This document shows positions 23,765-32,107 of a stretch of 37,342 bases of DNA, in pieces. A program made the translations under genes and the position numbers. Numbering within the stretch: the stretch's first letter is position 1; every line of letters starts with the position of its first letter. The notes under the pieces are model-generated. The model saw only the letters and a list, made by a program, of their open reading frames with translations, made no database searches and had not been told where the DNA came from. The DNA is from an actinobacterium acAMD-2 (GTDB taxonomy: Bacteria; Actinomycetota; Actinomycetes; UBA12327). Location of the stretch: assembly GCA_000754455.1 (NCBI GenBank), contig JNSE01000029.1, forward strand, positions 1-37,342, given 5' to 3'.

Positions 23765-26272
23765 ATGTTCGAGAGGTTTACCGACCGGGCCCGCCGTGTG
23801 GTGGTTTTGGCACAAGAAGAAGCCCGCATGCTCAACCACAACTACATCGGGACCGAGCACATCCTCCTGGGTCTGATTCATGAAGGCGAAGGCGTTGCCG
23901 CCAAGTCGCTGGAGTCATTGGGCATTTCTCTTGAGGCTGTGCGCAGCCAAGTTGAAGAGATCATTGGTCAAGGCCAACAAGCTCCCAGCGGACACATCCC
24001 CTTTACTCCGCGTGCGAAGAAAGTTCTTGAGCTGTCGTTGCGTGAAGCCTTGCAACTTGGCCACAACTACATCGGCACCGAACACATCCTCTTGGGATTG
24101 ATTCGTGAAGGCGATGGAGTAGCAGCACAGGTGCTGGTCAAGCTCGGCGCAGACCTGAACCGCGTCCGCCAACAAGTCATTCAGTTGCTGTCGGGGTACC
24201 AAGGCAAGGAACCAGCCGCCTCTGGTGGCCCAGCCGAAGGCACACCTTCTACCTCGCTGGTCTTGGACCAGTTTGGACGCAACCTCACCCAAGCTGCCCG
24301 CGAAGGCAAGCTGGACCCGGTTATTGGGCGCGAAAAGGAAATCGAGCGCGTCATGCAGGTGCTCTCACGCCGCACCAAGAACAACCCCGTCCTCATTGGT
24401 GAGCCCGGCGTCGGCAAGACCGCCGTCGTTGAAGGGCTAGCTCAGGCCATCGTTAAGGGCGAAGTACCCGAGACATTGAAGGACAAGCACCTCTACACGT
24501 TGGACCTTGGTGCTCTGGTGGCGGGTAGCCGTTACCGCGGAGACTTCGAAGAGCGCCTGAAGAAGGTGCTCAAGGAAATTCGAACTCGCGGAGACATCAT
24601 TTTGTTCATCGATGAACTGCACACCCTCGTGGGTGCCGGCGCGGCGGAAGGCGCGATCGATGCAGCGTCCATTCTCAAGCCCATGTTGGCTCGTGGTGAG
24701 TTGCAGACCATCGGTGCCACCACGCTGGATGAATACCGCAAGCACTTGGAAAAGGACGCCGCTCTTGAACGACGTTTCCAGCCCATCCAGGTACAAGAGC
24801 CTTCGTTGGCGCACACCATCGAAATCTTGAAGGGCCTGCGCGACCGCTACGAGGCCCACCATCGCGTATCAATCACCGACGAGGCCTTGGTCTCGGCTGC
24901 CACCTTGGCTGATCGCTACATTTCTGATCGCTTCTTGCCAGACAAGGCGATTGACCTCATTGACGAGGCTGGCTCGCGCATGCGTATTCGTCGCATGACC
25001 GCACCGCCGGACTTGCGTGAGTTTGACGAGCGGATCGCGAACGTGCGCCGTGAAAAGGAATCAGCGATCGATGCCCAAGACTTTGAAAAGGCTGCCGCAC
25101 TGCGCGACACCGAAAAAAACTTGTTGCTCGAAAAGGCCGAGCGTGAGCGTGAATGGAAGGCCGGCGACATGGACGTCGCTGCTGTTGTGGATGAGGAACT
25201 GATCGCTGAAGTGTTGGCCATCGCGACCGGCATCCCAGTCTTCAAGCTCACCGAAGAAGAATCCCAACGTCTGCTGCAGATGGAAGGCGAACTCCACAAG
25301 CGCGTCATTGGCCAAGAGCAAGCCATCAAGGCGTTGTCTCAAGCCATCCGCCGTACTCGTGCTGGCTTGAAGGACCCCAAGCGTCCAGGCGGATCGTTCA
25401 TCTTCGCCGGTCCATCGGGTGTGGGTAAGACCGAACTCGCCAAGACCTTGGCTGAGTTCCTCTTTGGCGACGAAGACTCCTTGATTCAGCTCGACATGTC
25501 CGAATTCAGCGAGAAGCACACGGTTTCGCGTCTCTTCGGATCGCCTCCCGGCTACGTCGGTTACGACGAGGGTGGCCAGTTGACCGAGAAGGTCCGTCGC
25601 AAGCCGTTCTCTGTGGTCTTGTTTGACGAGGTGGAGAAGGCGCACCCGGATATCTTCAACTCGCTGTTGCAAATCCTTGAAGACGGGCGCTTGACCGACA
25701 GTCAAGGTCGAGTTGTTGACTTCAAGAACACCGTCATCATCATGACGACCAACTTGGGTACGCGTGATATTTCCAAGGGCTTTGGAATGGGCTTTGCCGC
25801 TTCTGGCGACACCCAGTCGTCCTACGACCGATTGAAGTCCAAGGTCAACGAGGAGCTCAAGCAGCACTTCCGTCCTGAGTTCCTTAACCGCATTGACGAC
25901 ACCGTCGTCTTCCACCAGTTGAGTGAAGCCGAAATCGTTCAGATCGTTGATCTGATGATCGCCAAGCTTGATGCCCGCATGCAAGATAAGGACATGGCCA
26001 TCGACCTCACCTTCGATGCCAAGGCGCGGTTGGCCGCACGTGGCTATGACCCGGTCTTGGGTGCTCGTCCGCTACGTCGCACGATTCAACGCGATATCGA
26101 GGATGAACTTTCCGAAAAGATCTTGTTCGGTGAGCTTCGCCCCGGTCAGATTGTGTTGGTTGACGTTGCGGGTGAGGGCGAGGATGCCCACTTCACCTTT
26201 ACCGGCACCACAAAGGGCGAAATGCCAGACCTGCCACCGGTTGAAACCGCAGAAAGCGGTTCCTCGGAGTAG
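23765..26272 (+). CDS. clpC: Clp protease ATPase subunit ClpC
   Basis: Hexameric AAA+ unfoldase that feeds substrates to ClpP. Two N-terminal Clp repeats (HNYIGTEHILLGLI occurs in both) span about residues 1-145. AAA domain 1 has Walker A GEPGVGKT at 212-219. A UVR/middle coiled region (REKESAIDAQDFEKAAALRD) lies near 420-440. AAA domain 2 has Walker A GPSGVGKT at 549-556, and GFGMGF supplies a candidate ClpP-docking loop. At 835 residues it is full length. ATG 23765 has AGGAGG five bases upstream. A 6-bp hairpin (26245-26261) falls in its last codons. It lies after the surface cassette, where lysS-lsr2-clpC is usual in relatives. Confidence 0.98.
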   Translation: MFERFTDRARRVVVLAQEEARMLNHNYIGTEHILLGLIHEGEGVAAKSLESLGISLEAVRSQVEEIIGQGQQAPSGHIPFTPRAKKVLELSLREALQLGHNYIGTEHILLGLIREGDGVAAQVLVKLGADLNRVRQQVIQLLSGYQGKEPAASGGPAEGTPSTSLVLDQFGRNLTQAAREGKLDPVIGREKEIERVMQVLSRRTKNNPVLIGEPGVGKTAVVEGLAQAIVKGEVPETLKDKHLYTLDLGALVAGSRYRGDFEERLKKVLKEIRTRGDIILFIDELHTLVGAGAAEGAIDAASILKPMLARGELQTIGATTLDEYRKHLEKDAALERRFQPIQVQEPSLAHTIEILKGLRDRYEAHHRVSITDEALVSAATLADRYISDRFLPDKAIDLIDEAGSRMRIRRMTAPPDLREFDERIANVRREKESAIDAQDFEKAAALRDTEKNLLLEKAEREREWKAGDMDVAAVVDEELIAEVLAIATGIPVFKLTEEESQRLLQMEGELHKRVIGQEQAIKALSQAIRRTRAGLKDPKRPGGSFIFAGPSGVGKTELAKTLAEFLFGDEDSLIQLDMSEFSEKHTVSRLFGSPPGYVGYDEGGQLTEKVRRKPFSVVLFDEVEKAHPDIFNSLLQILEDGRLTDSQGRVVDFKNTVIIMTTNLGTRDISKGFGMGFAASGDTQSSYDRLKSKVNEELKQHFRPEFLNRIDDTVVFHQLSEAEIVQIVDLMIAKLDARMQDKDMAIDLTFDAKARLAARGYDPVLGARPLRRTIQRDIEDELSEKILFGELRPGQIVLVDVAGEGEDAHFTFTGTTKGEMPDLPPVETAESGSSE

Positions 26273-26303
26273 ATCAGGGTTGCTCTCAACCTAGGAGGTT
26301 GAC

Positions 26304-27050
26304 ATGAGCGAACCAGATTTTGAGTCAAAGGTGGCGATAGTCACCGGAGGCGGATCGGGTATCGGCGCGGCCTGCGTGCAACTTCTTGTTGAACGCGGGG
26401 CCAAGGTGTTAGTCGCGGACGTGGATCCGGTGGCGGCGGAAAAGGTGGCAAGCCAGTTCCTGGAATCGGCGCGACCTTTCGCGGTCGATGTCAGTGACTC
26501 GCAACGTTGCGAACTGATGGTGCAGCGCGCCATCGATACGTGGGGCGGCTTGCATATCGCCGTGAACAACGCCGGAATTGGTGGAGAACAAAACCCCATC
26601 GGCAGTTATAGCGTTGAAGGTTGGCGCTCGGTGTTGTCGGTCAATCTTGATGGTGTCTTCTATAGCATGCGTGCTGAAATCCCAGCCATGATCGAATCCG
26701 GCGGTGGCTCGATCATCAATATGTCGTCGATCTTGGGCTCGGTGGGATTTCCAGCAGCCGGCGCGTACGTTTCAGCGAAACATGGCGTTGTCGGTCTCAC
26801 CCGGGCGGCAGCTCTCGATCATGCGGCGCAATCCATCCGCGTTAATGCAGTCGGACCTGGATTTATCGATACGCCCTTGCTTAGCCAGTTGTCACCGGAG
26901 ATGAAGGCTGGCTTGAGCAGGATGCATCCGCGTGGGCAGATGGGAAGTTCACGTGAAGTCGCTGAGCTTGTAGCGTTTTTGGCTAGTGATCGCGCGGCCA
27001 ATATCACTGGTTCGTACTACACCGTTGATGGTGGGTACACCGCGCAGTAG
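26304..27050 (+). CDS. short-chain dehydrogenase/reductase
   Basis: Classical SDR of 248 residues. TGGGSGIG (14-21) binds NAD(P), NNAG is at 88-91, and the catalytic Ser142, Tyr155 and Lys159 are all present (SSILGSVGFPAAGAYVSAK). The C-terminal ANITGSYYTVDGGYTAQ is typical. Asp39 and Asp41 after the second strand (VLVADVD) suggest NAD preference. ATG 26304 has AGGAGG at 26293-26298. It starts 31 bases after clpC and may be cotranscribed. The substrate cannot be told. It converges on mutY with a 2-base gap. Confidence 0.92.
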   Translation: MSEPDFESKVAIVTGGGSGIGAACVQLLVERGAKVLVADVDPVAAEKVASQFLESARPFAVDVSDSQRCELMVQRAIDTWGGLHIAVNNAGIGGEQNPIGSYSVEGWRSVLSVNLDGVFYSMRAEIPAMIESGGGSIINMSSILGSVGFPAAGAYVSAKHGVVGLTRAAALDHAAQSIRVNAVGPGFIDTPLLSQLSPEMKAGLSRMHPRGQMGSSREVAELVAFLASDRAANITGSYYTVDGGYTAQ

Positions 27051-27052
27051 CC

Positions 27053-27937
27053 CTATGAGGGTAAGGAAAACGTGCCATCCTCACAAACGTCTATCAGGCC
27101 ATCGGCGACCAACGAATCCAATGCACGCGCGCGTTGTACGGGCTCGGGCCAGGCTTGATTGAGTAGCCCTAGTTCAACCGGACCGTCGCTGTCTCTCACG
27201 ACTGCTAACAGCTGGCCACGGCATTGGCGGTCAGTGCCTTCGTAGGTTTGACCCTTGCGAGCCGGCCCTTGCCATTCGGGCTTCCCGTTTAGCCGCCACA
27301 GGCACTCGGTGCGAATGGGGCAGACATCGCATTGGGGAGAACGTGAGGTGCACACTAATGCACCGAGTTCCATGACGGCTGCACTGAGTCGGGCTGAGGT
27401 ATGGGGATCAGTCGGCAAGAGTGCGTCAGCTCGTGTGCGTTCGCGTTCAGTGATGCTGGTTGTCGTTGCGAATTGCACGCCATCAAAAACCCGAGCATGC
27501 ACTCTGCGCACGTTGGTATCCAACACAGCACAACGTTGCTGGAAAGCAAAGGCTGCGATGGCGGCAGCGGTGTATTCGCCCACTCCGGGCAAAGATCGCA
27601 ACTGGCTGAGAGTCGAGGGAATTTCCCCACCGAATTGTTCGTCACACATCACTGCAGTTGCGTGGAGCCGCAACGCACGACGTGGATAGCCCAACCGACC
27701 CCACATCACGATGGCTTCGCCAGGAGTGGCGTTAGCGAGTGCGCTGGGTGTGGGCCATCGCTTCATCCACTGCGCAAAGGGTTCCAATACTCGACTGACG
27801 GGGGTCTGTTGAAGCATAAATTCACTCACGACCACGGCCCAGGGACTAGCACCCCGCCAGGGGAGGTCACGCTCGGCGAGATCAAACCACTCGAGGAGCC
27901 GCAAGCGCACTTCACGGGTGGTCTTAGGCGTGAGCAC
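27053..27937 (-). CDS. mutY: A/G-specific adenine glycosylase
   Basis: Removes adenine mispaired with 8-oxoguanine. Motifs: RDLPWRG, SEFMLQQTPVSRV with catalytic Glu39, the helix-hairpin-helix LPGVGEYTAAAIAAFAF, the catalytic Asp in VLDTNVRRVHAR, and the [4Fe-4S] pattern C-x6-C-x2-C-x5-C (CTSRSPQCDVCPIRTEC). About 294 residues; it lacks the long C-terminal NUDIX-like domain of E. coli MutY, as in other actinobacteria. GTG 27937 is preferred because TAGCGT at 27950-27945 (minus) ends 8 bases upstream; the longer frame from GTG 27946 would start within this element. Confidence 0.95.
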   Translation of the reverse strand: MLTPKTTREVRLRLLEWFDLAERDLPWRGASPWAVVVSEFMLQQTPVSRVLEPFAQWMKRWPTPSALANATPGEAIVMWGRLGYPRRALRLHATAVMCDEQFGGEIPSTLSQLRSLPGVGEYTAAAIAAFAFQQRCAVLDTNVRRVHARVFDGVQFATTTSITERERTRADALLPTDPHTSARLSAAVMELGALVCTSRSPQCDVCPIRTECLWRLNGKPEWQGPARKGQTYEGTDRQCRGQLLAVVRDSDGPVELGLLNQAWPEPVQRARALDSLVADGLIDVCEDGTFSLPS

Positions 27938-27944
27938 GGGCCCC

Positions 27945-27950
27945 ACGCTA
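27945..27950 (-). promoter_or_regulatory. leaderless -10 element (TAGCGT) for mutY
   Basis: On the minus strand TAGCGT ends 8 bases before GTG 27937 and overlaps the alternative GTG 27946. No Shine-Dalgarno is visible. Confidence 0.4.
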
Positions 27951-28002
27951 GGGGATCAGGGCTTTTGCGCAACCACAGTGCCCTGTCCGGTTTTACCCTC
28001 TC

Positions 28003-28008
28003 TACTCT
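28003..28008 (+). promoter_or_regulatory. leaderless -10 element (TACTCT) for the Rv3587c-like gene
   Basis: TACTCT ends 8 bases before GTG 28016 with no ribosome site between. It is divergent from the mutY element about 55 bases away. Confidence 0.4.
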
Positions 28009-28015
28009 GTTACCT

Positions 28016-28669
28016 GTGTCTTCCCTGCTCAATCCCGTAGGTGATAAGCCTGCGCGCGTGTATTGGCGCCGCCGCATAGAAATTCTTGTGGTGCTCGTCA
28101 TCCTTGTGCTGTTTGTCGGCAAAGCATGCAGCGGCGGTAGCCAGCCCGTTGCGGACAACACACCACTCCCCGCAGAGACCACCACGAGTTCGGCCATCCC
28201 GACGCCATCGGCCTCGACGGTCGTAAGCGCATCACCGACCTCTTCGCCCAGTGCTACTGCTACCCGAACTCCAGCCAAGGGCGAATGCAAGGACTCTCAG
28301 GTACGCGTTTATGTCACGGCAGAAAGCTTGGAGAACACCGTAGGCGGACCGGTTCTGATGCGCTTTGTTGTCGCAACGAACAGCGACACCACATGCTTGC
28401 GCGATGTGGGTGGCTCACAAAATGAAGTGCGCATTACTTCTGCCGGTGGAAAGCGCGTCTGGTCATCGGATGATTGCAGCCCTGGTGGCGCCGCCAATGT
28501 CCGACCGATTTCGAAGTCGTCGCCTTATGCGGTGACGGTGGAATGGAATGGAAAAGTCAGCAAGCCTGGCTGCAGTGGATCAAAGCCAGAAGCGTCAAAC
28601 GGTTCGTATGCAATCGTGGCTCGCAACGGCGACGTGAAGAGTGAGCCAGAGCCACTGATCTTGAACTAG
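28016..28669 (+). CDS. single-pass membrane protein with secreted domain (Rv3587c-like by position)
   Basis: About 217 residues from GTG 28016. A basic N terminus (YWRRR) precedes one membrane segment (residues about 20-38, IEILVVLVILVLFVG). A Thr/Ser/Pro/Ala-rich linker follows (to about residue 85), then an extracellular domain with four Cys (GEC, TTC, DDC, PGC) that may form two disulfides. No enzyme motif is visible. In Mycobacterium a membrane protein of similar layout (Rv3587c) lies between disA and mutY, so this is probably its equivalent; its function is unknown. The open frame extends far upstream through antisense of mutY, which is not credible as coding. It converges on disA. Confidence 0.8.
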   Translation: MSSLLNPVGDKPARVYWRRRIEILVVLVILVLFVGKACSGGSQPVADNTPLPAETTTSSAIPTPSASTVVSASPTSSPSATATRTPAKGECKDSQVRVYVTAESLENTVGGPVLMRFVVATNSDTTCLRDVGGSQNEVRITSAGGKRVWSSDDCSPGGAANVRPISKSSPYAVTVEWNGKVSKPGCSGSKPEASNGSYAIVARNGDVKSEPEPLILN

Positions 28670-28674
28670 AGCGG

Positions 28675-29754
28675 TTAGACGTAACGCTCAAGGATCGACG
28701 AGTCAGCTAAGCGGGACAAGCCTTCGCGTACCGTACGTGCCCGGTTTTCACCGACACCTTCCACAGCCTGCAAGTCATCGATGCTGGCGCCCAGCATCTT
28801 TTGCAAGGAGCCGAAGTGCTCCACGATGCGCTCGGCAACGGGTGCGGGCAGCCGCTGCACCTTGGAAAGCAACCGGAACCCGCGTGGGCTGAGCGGGAGT
28901 TCAAGGTCGGTGCCTGGGTGGCCCAGCGCCTTGGCTACCAAACTGAAGTCGAGGAGTTCCTCTGCCGAAAGCTCAGCCAAGGCGTCAAGTGAGGCTTGAA
29001 GTTTGCGGCTTCGCTTGCCAGTGCCGGGCAGGTAGTCACGGGCGATGAACTCGCGTTCGTTATCCATGCCGGCAGAGATTTCGTCATGCTGGAGTGACAA
29101 CAAGCGCCCATCAACTCCGAGTTCAATGATGTAACCACGAATTTCAGCCGCGATTCGCAACACCATTTCAATGCGCTGGGCCACCACAGCAACATCTCGG
29201 ATCGTGACGAAGTCGTCGATTTCCAGAGCGGTCAAGTTGCTCGCCACTTCGTTGAAGCGCTGCTTGTAACGCTCAAGCGTGGCTAGGGCTTGGTTCGCAC
29301 GAGACAAAATCGTGTCTGAATCCTCAAGTACATAGCGACGACCCGCAACATAGATGGCGATCATCTGCATGGACTGTGAAACCGAAATGACGGGGTAACC
29401 CGTTTGCTTGGCTACTCGCTCGGCCGTACGGTGGCGGGTACCTGTTTCGTCAGTGGTGATGCTGGGGTCAGGCACCAGCTGGGTGTTGGCCCACAAAATC
29501 TTTGAAGCAGCAGAGTCGATGACCATCGCCGCATCCATCTTGGCGAGTTCGCGCAGTTGCTGTGGCGAGAACGGCACGTCCAGAGCAAAGCCACCGCTGA
29601 GCAGACTGTCCATGCTCTTGTCGTAACCAAAGACAATCAGCGCACCGGTGCGGCCACGCAAAATGCGCTCAAGGCCATCGCGCAGTTCAGTTCCAGGGGC
29701 AACCGCGGCAAGGGTTTCACGAAGGACTAGTTCTTGGTCGATGTCACCGGCCAC
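28675..29754 (-). CDS. disA: DNA integrity scanning protein, diadenylate cyclase
   Basis: Makes cyclic di-AMP from two ATP and scans DNA for branched structures. The N-terminal DAC domain has GRTGALIVFG (34-43) and GTRHRTAER (105-113). The usual DGA catalytic motif reads DAA (Asp74-Ala75-Ala76, in KMDAAMVID). A helical linker follows, and the C-terminal helix-hairpin-helix region (VEGVGENRARTVREGLSRL) binds DNA. 359 residues is the usual length. GTG 29754 has a GAAGGA ribosome site nine bases upstream. It follows radA on the same strand, the standard actinobacterial arrangement, but with its own candidate promoter in the 157-base gap. Confidence 0.95.
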   Translation of the reverse strand: MAGDIDQELVLRETLAAVAPGTELRDGLERILRGRTGALIVFGYDKSMDSLLSGGFALDVPFSPQQLRELAKMDAAMVIDSAASKILWANTQLVPDPSITTDETGTRHRTAERVAKQTGYPVISVSQSMQMIAIYVAGRRYVLEDSDTILSRANQALATLERYKQRFNEVASNLTALEIDDFVTIRDVAVVAQRIEMVLRIAAEIRGYIIELGVDGRLLSLQHDEISAGMDNEREFIARDYLPGTGKRSRKLQASLDALAELSAEELLDFSLVAKALGHPGTDLELPLSPRGFRLLSKVQRLPAPVAERIVEHFGSLQKMLGASIDDLQAVEGVGENRARTVREGLSRLADSSILERYV

Positions 29755-29794
29755 GATGATGGGTCCTTCCCCTGTGCTGCGTTCCTTTTGTTGG

Positions 29795-29800
29795 ACTATA
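29795..29800 (-). promoter_or_regulatory. candidate -10 element (TATAGT) for disA
   Basis: On the minus strand TATAGT lies about 40 bases before GTG 29754, preceded at 18 bases by a weak TCGAAC. The gap between radA and disA (29755-29911) contains no gene; this element and the disA ribosome site are the only signals seen there. Confidence 0.45.
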
Positions 29801-29911
29801 GCCCTGCATTAAGCGCGGGTTCGACTCGGATGAAGGGAAATAACGAGAACATGTGCGCTGGTGTTTACGCGATGGTGTCATGGAAGACGTTGACTGTGGC
29901 GGGCGAGACTC

Positions 29912-31270
29912 TTAAGCGCTGGAAGCGGCCCGAATCGCAGTAGAAATGTCGCTGGCTTGCAGAACCTGCAGGCCGGTGGGGACCTGTGGCAAGTCACCGC
30001 TGGGAATGATGGCTTTGGTGAAGCCCAAGCGGTGAGCTTCGGCTAACCGCCGCTCCACACCGGCGATGGGGCGTAACTCACCGGACAAGCCCACCTCGCC
30101 CATGGCAACGAGCCCGGGGAGTAGAAGGCGATCGGTAGCCGCTGATGCGATGGCCAAGGCAACGGCTAAGTCCACTGCTGGCTCCTGGAGTTTGACTCCG
30201 CCGACAGTGGCAGCGAAAACATCGTGGGGTGCGAGGACGACACCACCGCGTCGTTCTAGGACGGCCAAGATCATGGCCGTTCGTGAGGAGTCCAGGCCGC
30301 TGGTCGTGCGTCGAGGTGAATTGAGCGCAGAGGGCCCGACGAGGGCTTGAACTTCGGCGACGAGGGGACGCCGGCCTTCGAGGGTGACGGTGACACAGGT
30401 TCCGGCAACAGGATCATCGCGTCGGCTGATGAACAATCCGCTGGGGTCAGGCAGTTCAACGATGCCGGTATCAATGAGTTCAAAACATCCCACTTCATCG
30501 GTCGGCCCGTAGCGGTTCTTGGCCGCTCGAATCATGCGCAGGCTGTGATCGCGGTCGCCTTCAAATTGCAACACCACATCAACCAGGTGCTCAAGTACGC
30601 GAGGTCCGGCGATGGTCCCGTCCTTGGTCACATGACCGACCAGAACCGTGGCGATGGTGCGTTCTTTGGCAATCCTGATTAAGGCTCCTGCCACTTCGCG
30701 GACTTGAGTGACACCACCAGCGGCACCATCGAAGTCTGCACTGGCGATGGTCTGAACCGAATCCACGATCAACAGGGTGGGGTTGACTGCATCTATGTGA
30801 GCAACGAGCGCAGAAAGGTCAGACTCAGCTGCCAAATACAACGAGTCAGCTAGGGCGTTGATACGTCCGGCCCGCAGACGTACCTGGGCTGTGGATTCCT
30901 CTCCGGTGATGTACAGGACCGTGCCACCGGCTCGCGCAGCTTGAGCCGCAACCTCCAAGAGCAAAGTGGATTTGCCGACGCCAGGTTCACCAGCGACGAG
31001 GACGACGGCACCTTCAACGAGGCCACCCCCCAACACGCGATCAAGTTCGCCCACACCAGTGGGCGTGGCTTTGGCTGACTCAATCCCGATTTGTCCGATC
31101 GGCAATGCGGGTTCAGTCACGGCACCAGCGCGTACTTCGCGCAGCTTGGGTGCGCCAACTTCCGCGACGGTGTTAAAACTTTGGCACTCACCGCATCGCC
31201 CAGCCCACTTCGATGTTTTCCAGCCACATTCGCTGCACGCGAAGGCGGGACGCGCCTTGGAGGTTGCCAT
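29912..31270 (-). CDS. radA: DNA repair protein RadA
   Basis: RecA-like DnaB-type helicase acting in recombination. The zinc finger has Cys12, Cys15, Cys26 and Cys29 (CSECGWKTSKWAGRCGEC). Walker A GEPGVGKST is at 94-102, Walker B LLIVDSVQTI follows, and KNRYG is the RadA-specific motif (usually KNRFG). The C-terminal Lon-like domain includes EPAVDLAVALAIASA and GEVGLSGELRPI. Length 452 residues is standard. The start ATG 31270 fits the usual MA.. N terminus. It precedes disA as in other actinobacteria. Confidence 0.97.
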   Translation of the reverse strand: MATSKARPAFACSECGWKTSKWAGRCGECQSFNTVAEVGAPKLREVRAGAVTEPALPIGQIGIESAKATPTGVGELDRVLGGGLVEGAVVLVAGEPGVGKSTLLLEVAAQAARAGGTVLYITGEESTAQVRLRAGRINALADSLYLAAESDLSALVAHIDAVNPTLLIVDSVQTIASADFDGAAGGVTQVREVAGALIRIAKERTIATVLVGHVTKDGTIAGPRVLEHLVDVVLQFEGDRDHSLRMIRAAKNRYGPTDEVGCFELIDTGIVELPDPSGLFISRRDDPVAGTCVTVTLEGRRPLVAEVQALVGPSALNSPRRTTSGLDSSRTAMILAVLERRGGVVLAPHDVFAATVGGVKLQEPAVDLAVALAIASAATDRLLLPGLVAMGEVGLSGELRPIAGVERRLAEAHRLGFTKAIIPSGDLPQVPTGLQVLQASDISTAIRAASSA

Positions 31271-31276
31271 GGCTAA

Positions 31277-31282
31277 AACCTA
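31277..31282 (-). promoter_or_regulatory. leaderless -10 element (TAGGTT) for radA
   Basis: On the minus strand TAGGTT ends 7 bases before ATG 31270. No Shine-Dalgarno is present between them. Confidence 0.45.
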
Positions 31283-31307
31283 GGGCAGTCCCCTGACAAA
31301 GGGCTCG

Positions 31308-32057
31308 TTAACTCGGGTCAGCGGGGTGTGGCGCAATGAGCGGCAAAAGCGGCCGCACGGCTTTGATGGCTTCGCGCGCATCGCAGAGCTCAACCAACTT
31401 CTTGTAGGCCTTCTTGCCTAGCAATTCGGTGAGCTCGTCCTTCGATGAGAGGTAAAGAGGCTGGGTGGCTTGGTGGGCTTCGGGGTTTCCGGTGCAATAC
31501 CAATCAAAATCGTGTCCGCCATCGCCCCAGCCAGGGCGGTCGTACTCGCCGATGACCATGACGTTGCGCTCATCGCCGTTGGCCAATTCGACGGTGTCGT
31601 AGGTGCGACGAATGGGGAGTTGCCAGCAGACATCAGGCTTGGTCTCGACGTGGCTTACACCTTTAGCTGCCGCCAGGTGGTGCAGCGCGCAGCCGCCGCC
31701 GCCAGCAAAGTCGGGGTCGTTGTTGAAGATGCAGGCGCCATCAACAACGCGCGTCTTGCGATCGCCGTCTTCGTCTTTTTCAACCCATTGCTCGGCCTGG
31801 CGCTGCCACATCTCAGGGGTGAGTTCGGCCACTGCTTTTTTCACTCGTTTTTCATCGGACTTCGCACTGAAGTGCGCACCGTGAACACAACAGCCCGAGT
31901 CGGGCATCGATGCATCGATCCCCTTGCAACCGTTACCAAAGATGCAGGAAAAGCGAGACGTGAGCCACGTGAGGTCAGCACGAATCAGCTGATCCTCGTC
32001 AGCGGGATCAAAGAACTCCACCCATTCACGGGGGAATGTCAACGGAACCTCAGGCAC
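31308..32057 (-). CDS. Cys-rich conserved-type protein, possible metal or Fe-S binding
   Basis: A 249-residue soluble protein with eight clustered Cys: Cys38 and Cys44 (CIFGNGC), Cys56-Cys57 (SGCCVHGAHFS), Cys109 (DGACIF), Cys123 (GGCALHHLA), Cys144 (KPDVCWQLPI) and Cys188 (WYCTGN). The order CC..H, C-x-F, C-x-LH and KP-x-x-C-x-x-xPI resembles the DUF3109/YkgJ-like group of presumed metal or Fe-S binding proteins. No transmembrane segment or known catalytic motif is seen. It is divergent from ppx, with the two leaderless promoters inside a 50-base gap. The gene continues toward radA but a separate -10 lies before radA. The family link is inferred. Confidence 0.75.
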   Translation of the reverse strand: MPEVPLTFPREWVEFFDPADEDQLIRADLTWLTSRFSCIFGNGCKGIDASMPDSGCCVHGAHFSAKSDEKRVKKAVAELTPEMWQRQAEQWVEKDEDGDRKTRVVDGACIFNNDPDFAGGGGCALHHLAAAKGVSHVETKPDVCWQLPIRRTYDTVELANGDERNVMVIGEYDRPGWGDGGHDFDWYCTGNPEAHQATQPLYLSSKDELTELLGKKAYKKLVELCDAREAIKAVRPLLPLIAPHPADPS

Positions 32058-32063
32058 GCGGAC

Positions 32064-32069
32064 ACCTTA
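32064..32069 (-). promoter_or_regulatory. leaderless -10 element (TAAGGT) for the Cys-rich protein gene
   Basis: On the minus strand TAAGGT ends 7 bases before GTG 32057. The divergent ppx element starts only 25 bases away, so polymerases could compete. Confidence 0.45.
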
Positions 32070-32094
32070 CGCGGTTAATCGCGGGAGTGGAAGG

Positions 32095-32100
32095 TAGCGT
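32095..32100 (+). promoter_or_regulatory. leaderless -10 element (TAGCGT) for ppx
   Basis: TAGCGT ends 8 bases before GTG 32108, which independently is the start expected from homologs beginning MRLGVLD. Confidence 0.5.
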
Positions 32101-32107
32101 CAGACAT

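Noticed and set aside
25061..25984. 307-codon minus-strand open frame inside clpC
   Set aside because: It is the antisense shadow of a highly conserved coding region with strong codon bias; no motif is recognisable.
26245..26261. Hairpin AACCGC/GCGGTT in the last codons of clpC
   Set aside because: The 6-base stem lies within coding sequence with no U-tract, and a short GGTTG/CAACC hairpin at 26278-26291 is equally weak; neither is a convincing terminator.
27401..28015. Long upstream extension (about 205 codons) of the membrane-protein frame at 28016-28669
   Set aside because: It runs antisense through mutY, reads as low-complexity His/Cys/Arg-rich sequence, and the membrane segment and -10 element support a start at GTG 28016.
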